Origin: Ptychodera flava
Taxonomy: Eukaryota > Hemichordata > Enteropneusta > Ptychoderidae
Reading direction: 5' to 3'
NCBI RefSeq assembly: GCF_041260155.1
Contig: NC_091932.1
Location: 8,709,304 to 8,773,303 of the forward strand
DNA: 64,000 nt
This document shows positions 24,667 through 36,250 of this stretch, in pieces; positions within the stretch are counted from its first letter, which is position 1; every line of letters starts with the position of its first letter. Under the pieces are notes generated by a model, which saw nothing but the letters and a program-made list of their open reading frames with translations, was not told where the DNA came from and did no database searches. The position numbers were made by a program, and so were the translations under genes.

Positions 24667-27630
24667 TGGGTACCCTTCCAAATATGATCCAAAAGGCTAC
24701 AAAATCATATTATGTTCCTGTTAAAAGTTAGTTTCATATTTGTGACATACTTTTTTAACAAAATCACAGATTTCATAGATTGCATACAAGCATTGCCTTT
24801 GGTATATAAAGTTAATAAATTGTAAAAAAAGGTAGAGTTTCAGATTTGCAGTAATTTGCTGTGTAAACCTTGGGGTATGGGGTAAGTTTTGGTCCTATTT
24901 CATGAAAACTACACAAGACATTGCATATTACGATATGTCATTTTAAAGACTAGTAAATTACCTTTCTATTGATACCTAACAATCCAGGTTATGTCAAAAA
25001 TCAAGCTCAGCAGATGACTTATAAGAAGACACATTTAACAAAAAAGCAAGCGAGTTGGCAATACTGTGATTTTGCGAGACCCTTCAAAATATGACTGTTA
25101 CAGCTGTAGAGTCCCAATGTATTTTCTGTTAAAAGTCTATTTCATATTTCTGACATTCCTCAGTACCAAATAAAAAGATTTCATATAAAGCATTGCCTTA
25201 TTTGTTATGTCTAGCTAGAAAATTGGTAGAATTTGACGATAGCTACGAAAGTAATTTTCGATATAAACTTTGTGGTATGGGGTAAGTTTTCGTCATATTC
25301 CATGAAAACTATATCAGACATGGCATATAACAATATGTCATTTAGAACAGTAGTAAATTAGCTTTTTAATGATACCAAATAAACATGGTTATGTAATAAA
25401 ATAAGCGCAGCAGATGACCTAAAATGGGACAAAGTTAACAAAAGCACATATTAGTCTGCACTGCTGTGATTTTGCAGTACTCCACAGAATATGCCTGTTA
25501 CAGCCATAGAATACCAATATTCTTTCTGTTAAAAGTCTATTTCATATTTCTGACATATTTCTGTACCAAATAAAATATATTTAATAGCAAAAATGGCCAG
25601 ATGTTATATGTCTAGGTAAAAAATGGTAGAATTTGGTTTTAGCTATGACTGAAATTTTCAATGTAAACTTTGGGGTATGGGGTAAGTTTTGGTTATATAT
25701 CATGAAAACTACACACGATATTGCATGTTACAATATGTCATTCTAAACATTAGTAAATTATCTTTCTAATGATACCTAACAAGCCAGGTTATATTCAAAA
25801 ACAAGCTCAGCAGATAACTTATAGGAAGACAAATTAAACAAAAATGCATGCAAATCTGCAACACTGTATTTTGCGGTACCCTTCAAAATATGACTGTTAC
25901 AGCTGTAGATTCCCAATATTTTTTCTGTTAAAAGTCTATTTCATGTTTCTGATATATCTCTGTACCAAATAAAACAGATTTAATAGCAAAAACGGCCATA
26001 TTTTTTGTGTGTCAAGCTAAAAAAATGGTAGAATTTGGTTTTAGCTATGACTGAAATTTTCAATGTAAACTTTGGGGTATGGGGTAAGTTTTGGTTATAT
26101 ATCATGAAAACTACACACGATATTGCATGTTACAATATGTCATTTCAAAGATTAGTAAATTATCTTTCTAATGATACCTAACAAGCCAGGTTATATTCAA
26201 AAACAAGCTCAGCAGATAACTTATAAGACGACAAATTAAGCAAAATGCATGCAAATCTGCAACACTGTTACTTTGCGGTACCCTTCAAAATATGACTGTT
26301 ACAGCTGTAGATTCCCAATATTTTTTCTGTTAAAAGTCTATTTCATATTTTTGACATGTCTCTGTACCAAAAAAAATAGATTTCATAGCAAAAACGGCCA
26401 TATTTTGTGTCAAGCTAAAAAAATGGTAGAATTTGGTTTTAGCTATGACTGAAATTTTCAATGTAAACTTTGGGGTATGGGGTAAGTTTTGGTTATATAT
26501 CATGAAAACTACACAAGATATTGCATGTTACAATATGTCATTCTAAACATTAGTAAATTATCTTTCTAATGATACCTAACAAGCCAGGTTATATTCAAAA
26601 ACAAGCTCAGCAGATAACTTATAGGAAGACAAATTAAACAAAAATGCATGCAAATCTGCAACACTGTTACTTTGCGGTACCCTTCAAAATATGACTGTTA
26701 CAGCTGTAGATTCCCAATATTTTTTCTGTTAAAAGTCTATTTCATATTTCTGACATGTCTCTGTACCAAATAATATAGATTTCATAGCATAAACGGCCAT
26801 ATTTTTTGTGTCAAGCTAAAAAAATGGTAGAATTTGGTTTTAGCTATGACTGAAATTTTCAATGTAAACTTTGGGGTATGGGGTAAGTTTTGGTTACATA
26901 TCATGAAAACTATAGAAGATATTGCATGTTACAATATGTCATTCTAAAGATTAGTAAATTATCTTTCTAATGATACCTAACAAGCCAGGTTATATTCAAA
27001 AACAAGCTCAGCAGATAACTTATAAGAAGACAGTTTTAACAAAAATGCATGCAAATCTGCAACACTGTTATTTTGCGGTACCCTTCAAAATATGACTGTT
27101 ACAGCTGTAGATTCCCAATATTTTTTCTGTTGAAAGTCTATTTCATATTTCTGACATGTCCCTGTATCAAATAAAACAGATTTCAGACAAAGCAATGCAT
27201 ATTTTATTATGCCCAGCTAAAAAATTGGTAGAATTTGAGTTTTACTGTAATTTGCAATGTTAAATTTTGGGGTAAGGGGTAAGTTTTGGTTATATTTGAC
27301 AAAAACTGTAGAAGATATTGCATAGTGCAATATGTCATCTTAAAGAGGAATAAATTCCCTTTCTAATGATACCAAACAAGTGAGGTTATGTTAAAAAATG
27401 AGCTCAGCACATGACTTACAAGAAGACAGATTTGACGAAAATGCATTTGGCTTGGAAAATCGTGATTTTGCGGTACCCTTCAAAACATGACCATAACAGC
27501 TATTGCGTCCCTATATTTTTCCTGTTAAAATTCCATTTCGTATTCTAGGGATCCCAAGGGTTCTGAAAAATACAGGTTTGTTATCCTGTGGGGGGGGGGT
27601 GCACGTAGACCCCCTCTAGCCCACGGACTA
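24667..27630 (-). repeat. Foldback right arm, about eight ~400-bp units
   Basis: Inverse markers (ACCCTTCAAAATATGAC and variants) fall near 24672, 25079, 25480, 25879, 26281, 26681, 27081 and 27477. The units at 25.6-27.1 kb closely match the left-arm core units, and the last unit matches the first unit of the left arm, including the ATCGTGATTTTGCGG variant. Confidence 0.9.
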
Positions 27631-27639
27631 TTACCGTGA

Positions 27640-29390
27640 ATGAAAGCTGTGTAATCTGTTTGCGGGTAGCGTGCGTCGCGTCGCTATGCGGGTCATCAAA
27701 GGTCAACACCACCACGGATAGCTGCAGGCCAACTTAATTGTGTTTTCTAATCCATGAACATCTTCCAAATATTGAGCACCTTTGATCATTTTTTGAAATT
27801 TTGCAATTTCTCGGTGTTGTAAATAAATATTGTCACGATTCTGTGCTATTGTTCTGATTTTCCGACAAAATTGATGATCATGATGGGTTCATGGAAACTG
27901 ACTTGTTAAGTTTAAAAGGGCCAATCATCTGTATGATGTCAGAAACTGGGTAATGGTCATAATAATTGTCAAAATAATCTCACTCTAAGGAAGCTATCAA
28001 TACATTTTAAAGCTATTACTACAGCAGTTCTAAAAATATGACGTTCACACAAAAAATAACACAATTAGAGCAAAAGATTACATATTTTAATTTCTTCATC
28101 ATAGACATATGTTCATCGGGTATAACGCCCCTCTGAAATCCAGCAGACTAAAGAATAGCCTATATACACTGATATCATGGCATAAACGTGTCATACATTT
28201 GTTACGAAAAGGGACGTCCAGCATTTTATAAAAACAATTCGTCATTTTACAATGCGCAATCGTAAGTCGGACCGCTCAATCAGACATTCTCTTTTGAAAC
28301 ACAATGTTTCTACGAAAATGGATTAATGTAATGAGTCTGATCCAAAGCTTCATCTTAAACGTCCATAAACAAATATGTCTGTTGGAGATCTCATTAGTAG
28401 ATTTAAAATCTAGACAGAGAAGTATTCAAATTCTCCATTTTACGATTAAAAGGTGACTATTAAAACATTTTTTCTTAAAATGACAAATGGCTGTGAAAAG
28501 TAACATTTTGAGAAAGTTACAATGTAATGTTTTTGAGGAATACAAATCCTTCAATTCGTCACAAGAGAACTTGATGAAGAGCAGTATTTACGCATATACA
28601 TTAACAAAATACCTGCAATACCTCTGTCATAATCTAAATAACCACAAATACATCCACAGACATGTGTTTTAAAGGCAGAAATCTTGCTGTTTAATTTGAT
28701 GTTAACCTTTTGTTCTCTTTTGAAAGTTGTGTTGGTTAATTTGTTCAAAGGTAAAAATGATAAAAAACATTCCCTTTAATACAATTCAAACCATGTAGCA
28801 TTTCTAAAAATCTATCAATATTGACTATTAATATTAATTCATATACAATACAATGTATATCTAGTAAATTACAATATAATACAATACAATACAATCAATG
28901 CTGCATAACTTTAAAATTGCGACCTCATATACTTATCAGAGTATAATGGCCTAAAATTGCAGTTTTTAGAGGAAAGTCGAACTTCACAAGCGTAATTTAT
29001 GCTAATACTTCATTTATGACTATTGAGCATCAGTAAAACGTTTAGGGGCTTCCAAAAACATACATACATCACATTAAAATTACAGAAGATAAAATACGAT
29101 GCTGACATGATTGAATTTACAAAGTCTGACAATGTCATAATTCGATGAAATGACTGAAAGTAACATTGATTGCAATGCTATAATGTCATATTTCATAAAC
29201 ACACTGTATACAATTTACCATTCATATTACTGCGAAGGATGAATATCATATAGTAGAAAAAACTGTACAAGTTTGTGACTATTAATATGCTAAACTTAGA
29301 AAGTTTCTAAATTACCACCACCTTTCACTGATTGTTTTGTACAGTAGTATCCATATAATTGAAAACTAACAGAACACACCAGAGGTAATG
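27640..29390. other. Intergenic, no gene seen
   Basis: AT-rich non-coding DNA downstream of the NLR gene, with an AATAC-rich patch near 28850-28890. Small frames at 28487-28748 overlap on opposite strands and have no recognisable content. Confidence 0.55.
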
Positions 29391-29395
29391 AATAT

Positions 29396-29401
29396 TTTAT
29401 T
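29396..29401 (-). terminator. Candidate polyadenylation signal of the NLR gene
   Basis: AATAAA on the minus strand about 240 bases after the NLR stop codon at 29642-29644. It is one of several possible signals in an AT-rich stretch. Confidence 0.3.
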
Positions 29402-29641
29402 AGAACTTACAAAAAGTCAGAATGTAAATATTATCTTTGATGCTTTAATTTTATGGATATAGACCGCACAGATGTTATGTTCCGCCAACATAGCGCTGTA
29501 GCGTAGAATATTTTACCTTCTCATAACAGTATTGGGAAAACTTCAACGATCTTTGTACTGTGCTAATGGTATTCTTATATTGGGAAATTTTGTTTTAAGC
29601 ACGTCTCTTCAAAAACCAACTTATCATATTTCATGCAAACA

Positions 29642-32600
29642 CTAAATATTCACGTTTTCTATGTTTACTGAGATATTGGCTCCTTTAAGGCAGATATTGT
29701 CTGCAGTGGAAACTTTAAAGTGGCTTTCACACAGTTTATCTCTAACTTTCGTAACATTGCCGATGTCCACTGAATCACACAGAGTCACTTGAAGTTTACC
29801 CTGTCTGCCCTTGTCTACCTCACGTATTGCACATGTCAGGGTATTGATTCTATTGTGAAGATTACATTTGTAGAAAGTGATGTCTGATAGTGACCTATTC
29901 TTTAGTAGTTCTAACCATAATTCATCGTCGTCTGTCCGTGATGTAAAATCACCGTTCACAATATCTAGTTCACGAAGATAGCGTAATCCATGCGTTATAT
30001 TTACAATTTGCTCAGTGAGTGATTTCTCGGCGGAATCCTTCTCTGAAAATGTTAAACACAAACATTGTGTTTGTGGGTTGTTCTCACACGCGCGGCATAA
30101 ATCTGAGTATCTTTTATCCAACGGGGGATACGATATCTTTTCTTCAGTGAAAGAATCTAAATACTCATCGGTTGAATATTTACGATCGTAATTGTCGTCG
30201 ACGATGGAGGAAACACCACGATCGTTAAACTGACAAGATAACATCAACTCATCGTTAGCTTGAGTGGTAGGGTTTTGACATTTGCCAATCACACACATTT
30301 CGCGTCTTGAAAGTTTTATTCTTTGAACAAATGATGTATTAGATGCTATTTTGTCACCTATGAGCTCAATTATCTCAAACTGATCCACATACCGACAATA
30401 CTGTCGTGCATGTATAGTGTATACATAAAACTCGGCGAATCGACCAAAACCAATGATTTTGGTATATAAGTCCAAAGTCCGATAGAAGTGGCCAATCAAT
30501 TTTCCTTGTATGTCGGAAACTTTATCAATTAACTGACCGTCCATACTCGGCATGCTCATTGACATACGCATCACGGGGCAATTCAATCCATGTTCTATCT
30601 GATGAACTTTATGATGAGTCTCAATCGCTACTCTCGAAATGGCAAGATCAGATACCGCTTGTGTTAAGTCATCAACATCAAAACCCCAACTCGTAGTAAA
30701 ACGAAGGGTGTGTTTCCCAAATTGAAAACTAATCTGCGAGGCGATATAGTCGAAACATTCATATTTATACTGGAAATCCATGTCACTGAATGTGACATCT
30801 ATCGATGGCGATTTGCTGTTTCTCTGAATTGTCGTGCAAACGGCTCCTATGGAATCAAAACCGATTGGGAATAAAGGGGAAGTTAAGCAAACTTGACGAG
30901 CTTGAAACTTTGTCAAGCAATCTAGCACGTCCTCAATCATTTTACACGTCATGTTTGGTGAGTCTATGCTTATACAAATCAATTCAAACCTGTCAAGAGC
31001 AGTGTTTTTCATAGATGAGAGTAAGTCTATGAGTTTGGGGAAACTAAATACGAAGTGGTGATACACTTTCATGGAGAGTTTCAATTTCCGTCCCTTGTTG
31101 ACTTTTCAGTTGAAGGATGTAACGGTTTCAGTGAAGATGTAATATCAATTAATTGAAGCTCTCTATAATCTCTATTCCAAGAGGTCATGATCCAACTTAT
31201 TAACATTAGTTTAGCATTAACAGATTGTACGCATTCTACAATATCAAAAGTATCACACCGTAAATTAGAAAATTCCTTCAATTTTAGTCCAATTCTATTT
31301 CATCGAAAGTGATCGATTTCATTGATTTTAAAGAGGCGGCCATTTGGATGCAACTTTGTTTGTCCATATGCCGATACTTAAGACTGACATGGATTCCATC
31401 AGATGAGTCATTTGTTGAATCATTATCTCTTTTTCTTACAAATACTTCGAAGGTATCAGTGTAGCCTTCTTCAGATCGTAGAACAACTACATCGAGCAAT
31501 TTATGTGTATGCAGAGTGCGCACTTTAGAAACAATGTCACTAAAGTCATCAGGTATATCAAAACTTGCAATTCTCGAATATGATGCAAGTTCGATGACAG
31601 CCAGTCAAACTCACTCTCAAAACACATGTAATCAACATACAATGCTTGCTTTATTTTGGAATCATGAGCCGCCAGCCACGTACTCAGGCTTTTGAACGTT
31701 TCTCTGGTCTTTTCGTTTATATCCATCATCTGAAATATTAATGTATCACCTGAATCAGGAAAAGTAATACAACGGCTTATCACTTCTTTGACGACTTTCT
31801 TATGTCGGTTGTACTTCGAAATAGTATCGAGATTTAATTTCAATGTTCTGGGCATCATGGCAGCGCATGCCTCAATTGATTCTTTGCTGTCTGAACAGCT
31901 TTCTATTATTAAGTCAAGCATTATATCATAAATCACGTCACGGTGATATGATTCTCGGTCTTTAACACATGTGGTCCTTTCAAAACCGTTGAGCCTGAAC
32001 ATTTGACCATATCTTATATCTCTAAACAGTTTGCCACATTGTTTCCTAAACTACCTGCCAAACGCTTCATGAAGGTTAAGGGAACATAGCCAGAAAAGAA
32101 GATGTTGTCCATCATTTCCATCCATCCGTAAGTCTCGCTATCAGGATCATTACTCAAATGTCGGGCAACGAAATATTCTTCAAATGTCTTATGTACAAAT
32201 TTATATCTAGGGCTTCCTGATGACAGAGGTCTACTTGCTTTTGTTAAAAAACCCACTTTTAAGACATGCTTGTCATCCGAAACGTCTTTTTTCCTCAATT
32301 CCGTAGGGGCATTCATGAGCAATTTCACAGAGGCTTCTTATGAGATCTGTTTTCACTATTGCTGTTTCTTCTTCACGGAAGTTTCCTTTATCTATATACC
32401 GATTCACAACAATGTCTACTATGCAAGTATACAGTTTTGTTACTGTTTCGGGAAGTGTTTCATTCTGTATTGCTATATCACACAACATTAACGCCATCAG
32501 CGGACTTTTTGAGAGATCGCCTAAGATGTGTTCGTGGGCCAAATCTTTAAGTTCGCCAAAGAAACCTTCGCCATTTAATTCACTCGTATGAGTGGCTTTA

Positions 32601-33533
32601 AAGTGTTTCTTTACAAACTCTTTGAAAGTGACAGCATCAAAACCTTTGATACACAGTTGAGTGTCATAGTGTTGTTTACTGATCTTGTCTCTTATTTTCC
32701 GGGACGTCACAATGACAACACTATTCTTCAGCATTTTAAATTTTTCTTTAATAACTTCCTTAAAATAATCTGCAAGATCTTCAGCTTGGACCTCGTCAAG
32801 ACCATCAAATACAATGCAAATCTCTGATTGATTCTGTTGAATATAATTCCACAAATGACTCTTATTATCACAAAAATCAAGAAGTAAATCAGAAATGACA
32901 TCTATGAGGCATTGCTTATCAGGATTTATCCTGTGATAGTCATAAAGATCTCTTAATTCAAGAAAAAAGAGAAGCTTGAAACGGTTCAAATAACCTGATT
33001 CTTTACTTGCCCAATCGAAGGCCAACTTTTTACAGAATGTTGTTTTTCCATACCTGGATCTCCCTCAATTAGTATTCGTCTTGGAGTGCCACAGTCGTCT
33101 CTTGGAGAAAACATGTCAGCTTTAGCAATCTGTGTTTTCTTTCCATCTTTGTCTGTAGTTCAAGTTCGGTGTATACATCTTCAAGCTTCAACCTGTCTGT
33201 TCCGTCCCACCAGGGAAACGGTTTAATATGGGACCAACATTGATAAGTTTCCTGCAGACTCCTTTGACAACGGTTCACAACATCTGACAGTATGCAGTAA
33301 AAGATGAAAAGGAAAATTAGATGTGATATTCAGTCAATATATCCATATTTTAAAACGACCATAGTCAAAACTGAACTTACACTCGGATATCTAACTAGTT
33401 TTTATCGATGGATAAGCAATAGATCAGATTACCTACCCGGTATTTTATCACGTGTTCCGTTTCTGTCTTGTCTGTCTACAACGCCACTTCCACTGGGTTC
33501 TGTGAAATGTAAACGAAGTTGTTTGAACACCAT
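29642..33533 (-). CDS. NLR-like NACHT ATPase, two exons, about seven frameshifts
   Basis: The minus strand encodes a NOD-like receptor core in a large exon (29642-33283). Order: an EDVYTELEL linker seen before NACHT in invertebrate NLRs; a P-loop at about 33019-33060 (GDPG...K-TTFCKK), split by a missing base near 33048; Walker B IVFDGLDEV at 32789-32815; the FVHKTFEEYFVARHL motif after the helical domain near 32170-32210; then a long C-terminal part without clear LRRs. NLRs sense ligands and oligomerise through NACHT in the cytoplasm. A short first exon (33437-33533) joins in phase across a 153-bp intron. No Death/CARD/TIR domain is seen. The frame breaks near 33150, 33048, 32310, 32025, 31580, 31285 and 31084. 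Six fit a single lost base, so this is a pseudogene or a gene with sequencing errors. Confidence 0.85.
33437..33533 (-). CDS. Predicted first coding exon of the NLR gene
   Basis: The start codon at 33533 has A at -3 and G at +4. It gives 32 codons plus one base before a G|GTAGGTAA donor. The next exon starts after CTGTCAG at 33284 and completes the split codon in frame. The frame stays open further upstream to a possible acceptor near 33595, so more 5' exons, perhaps with an effector domain, cannot be excluded. A second ATG 7 bases upstream is out of frame. Confidence 0.5.
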
Positions 33534-33599
33534 TGTCCATGGCTGTAATAGTATCTGCCGTTCGAAAACGCATAGTTCACAAGAACTGAATAGCTTATG

Positions 33600-34046
33600 C
33601 TTCGTCAAAAGTCAGGTGATTTTCTAACAAAATGACTATAATGTGGTCTACATCGATCATATTATTTTTTCAACAAATTGATGCGTAAATGCTATGGGCT
33701 CCTTTTCTTCGTTTTCAGCGCTTTTAGACTCCTTGAATGTTTGCAGGTGTTCATGTCGTTGTGAAAAAATTACACATAGACTACTTTAAATTTACCTCAT
33801 GATATCAAGTTACACCACTCGCTAAAGAAGCTATTAACTAATTGATGCATCATCAATGCGATTTTGTTTGTATGAACAAAAAGTGAACAATGCCTGCAGT
33901 GATTGAACCAACTTTCATGCTTGACATCATCGGGTCAGGTGAATATGTCCTTGTTTTCTTTTTTGCTGTTACTCTATGATTAGACATAACTTCGAATTAC
34001 ACAGCTTGGATATGTCTGTGCATTCTGTGTTTCCATCTTATGATGC

Positions 34047-34097
<51 letters not shown>

Positions 34098-35440
34098 ACA
34101 TACACACATACATACATGCATGCATACATACATACGAACATACATACATACATACATACATACATACATACATACATACATACATACATACATACATACA
34201 TACATACATACATAACATACATACATACATACATGCATGCATGCATGCATGCATGTGATGAAAAGTGACAGTTGACAGCCGATGAACAACTTGTGTCTCG
34301 AAGGCTTATCTGACCTGATGCTCTTACGTGTCATTTGGTGACGTTGTTTATTTCAATTTGCATTCAGCGGTGTCGTCACCACTTAGTGCGATCAGCTGAG
34401 TGCAATGACATTCAAATTGATTCCACCTATTATTATTGATAATTTAAACGAGCTTGGCAATGAAACGCATGACTTTGATCTAGCACTCCCATTCCAAGAG
34501 TCTGAAAGTGTTAAATCCTGCCAAGAAATCATGATTTCAACTTCCTCAAACACGGTATATGGTAGAAATATGTAATTTTATCGCTAAAACCCCGGCTACT
34601 CAGTGTTTGAAATATGTTTATGCGTACTGCAATCAGGTCGTGTGCTTGCGTTTGCTACATCAAAGGAACAATCTAAAGTTTGCATTTGAAATACAACACG
34701 TCTTCGGAAAATCACGATGAATGGCTTGATATAAGTTTTAGCAACTTTGTAAGTCACTGTGTAGAAAACAGCTGGACTGGTAATCCGTCACCTGAGGGCG
34801 CTCTCTATTATAGTTGCCACAGACCAGCTGCGGATTCTCTCTGTTGAGCAGTTGTACAGTCATCAGCATTTTATTTTTAGAACATTTGCATGAAGAAGAT
34901 ACACACTGTTCATAATTCGATTACTAAATCATGATGTATCTGTTACTCCATTTCAATTATGGTCGAACATCAAATGATACAAAATCTGTATTTGAATGTC
35001 CTATGGCTGTGAATAACTCCGTCTTGTACCAATCAGTGTTGTTTCTAATGTTCACGTGATAGCTTACTCAACAAACTCACCAAAAATGCACACATCATTT
35101 GAGGTAGAAATATACTTTAGGGACAGGAATCAATAATTTTTTTACAATACTTTTTAATGGTCTACTGCCATGACGATATTTGGACCTATTTTGTAGCCTG
35201 CGGAGTCAATGGTCTCATTTTTGTAAAAAAATCGAAAATTTTATTTTCCAAATAGAATGACGACGGGGTATGTGTTGCCATTTCTATTTAAAGCCTTAAT
35301 AGCTACGAATGTGTAATAAAACGAATCTAGAAATATCCTGAGTTTTCCAAGAGTTTTCTTTGAATAAGACCCATCACACACTAAAAGTGTATAACACTGT
35401 CATAAGTGTAAAAACTGGTATGTGATTTCAAAAGTTTTGA
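33600..35440. other. Intergenic, microsatellite only
   Basis: Non-coding sequence between the NLR gene and a LINE fragment. Apart from the CA/CATA array at 34049-34256 I see no gene or RNA. Confidence 0.5.
34049..34256 (+). repeat. (CA)n-(CATA)n-(CATG)n microsatellite
   Basis: A pure CA run grades into CATA repeats and ends in CATG repeats, about 208 bp. The reading frames through it (Met-Tyr-Val-Cys or Thr-His repeats) are not genes. Confidence 0.97.
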
Positions 35441-35443
35441 CAT

Positions 35444-36250
35444 CATTATTATTATTATTATTTATTATTATTTATTTATTTAGCCTTCAAAAAGAAGAGA
35501 AAAAATACATAATATACCAAAAATAACAAGATACAATACAACAAAACAACGCAGAACAGAGCTAAAACGGCATCAGCAACATGTTAAGAATGTGCCTATT
35601 ATGTACACCTCTTGTCAATAAAAGATGACGTATACTGTCCGGTTAATCCATCCGGTGTAGGAAAAGTCTTCATACCTTTAATACAGAATTTGAATAATGT
35701 TTATCAAAGATGTATCGAATGAAAGAAACATTATGTTTTGCACAAATCTTATTAACACGTGAGAGTAAATCCATGTGACCGTTCAGATTACCACAAAAAT
35801 TCATGTTCAAAAGATGCAAATGAAAACAACGAGCACGTGAATTGTCAGCGAAGATTGATTTCAGTAGTTCAAGAGAATTTATCTCTAATGATTTTTCAAC
35901 AGTCATAACATTGGGCGCTTTCAGGAACTGAGTGCTTCTACAGAATTTGTGAATACCAAAACCAGCTTTGAGCAACTTAGCTTGAGTCTTTTTTACCTCA
36001 CCCAGAGAAGATTTGGAAACATGTACACAGTTAATACCGTACGTCAAAACTGGCCTAATGGCAGCATTCCATACATAGGCAAGCATATCATATTTACTAT
36101 TACCATTATGGAAGCCGGCACCTTGAAAACCATAAAATGCCTTTCTGCATGCATTAATTCTATTCAAAATATGTACATTGGTATTAAGAGATGACAATGT
36201 AACACCTAGATAATTCACACTTTCACATTCAGCAAGTCTTACTATCATTC
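35444..36250 (-). mobile_element. 5'-truncated non-LTR retrotransposon (LINE)
   Basis: The minus-strand frame 35670-36248 (192 codons) resembles the C-terminal end of LINE reverse transcriptases: VNYLGVTL, then AFYGFQGAGF, then IRPVLTYGINCV. It is followed by about 200 bp of 3' UTR and an AAT-type simple-repeat tail at 35444-35483. Only the last part of ORF2 is left, so the copy is dead on arrival. The clade (Jockey/CR1-like) is not settled. Confidence 0.8.

Larger units (their letters stand above)
20487..27630. mobile_element. Giant foldback element made of ~400-bp subrepeats
   Basis: The outer ends are inverted copies beginning TAGTCCGTGGGCTAGAGG and continuing through a C-run (left) or G-run (right). 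TTA lies directly outside both ends (20484-20486 and 27631-27633), a likely target duplication. Each arm is a tandem array of ~400-bp units, about ten on the left and eight on the right in the opposite orientation, marked by GAAGGGTACCGCAAA and its inverse. The apex is near 24626-24667. No transposase or other long frame is present. The organisation resembles foldback elements of sea urchin (TU) and Drosophila (FB); the TTA duplication suggests PIF/Harbinger mobilisation. Both are inferences. Confidence 0.85.

Noticed and set aside
20600..27500. Regular direct repeats reminiscent of a CRISPR array
   Set aside because: Units are ~400 bp without spacers, arranged as inverted arms in an animal genome.
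33980..34334. Overlapping frames of Met-Tyr-Val-Cys and Thr-His repeats
   Set aside because: They are translations of the CA/CATA microsatellite on both strands.
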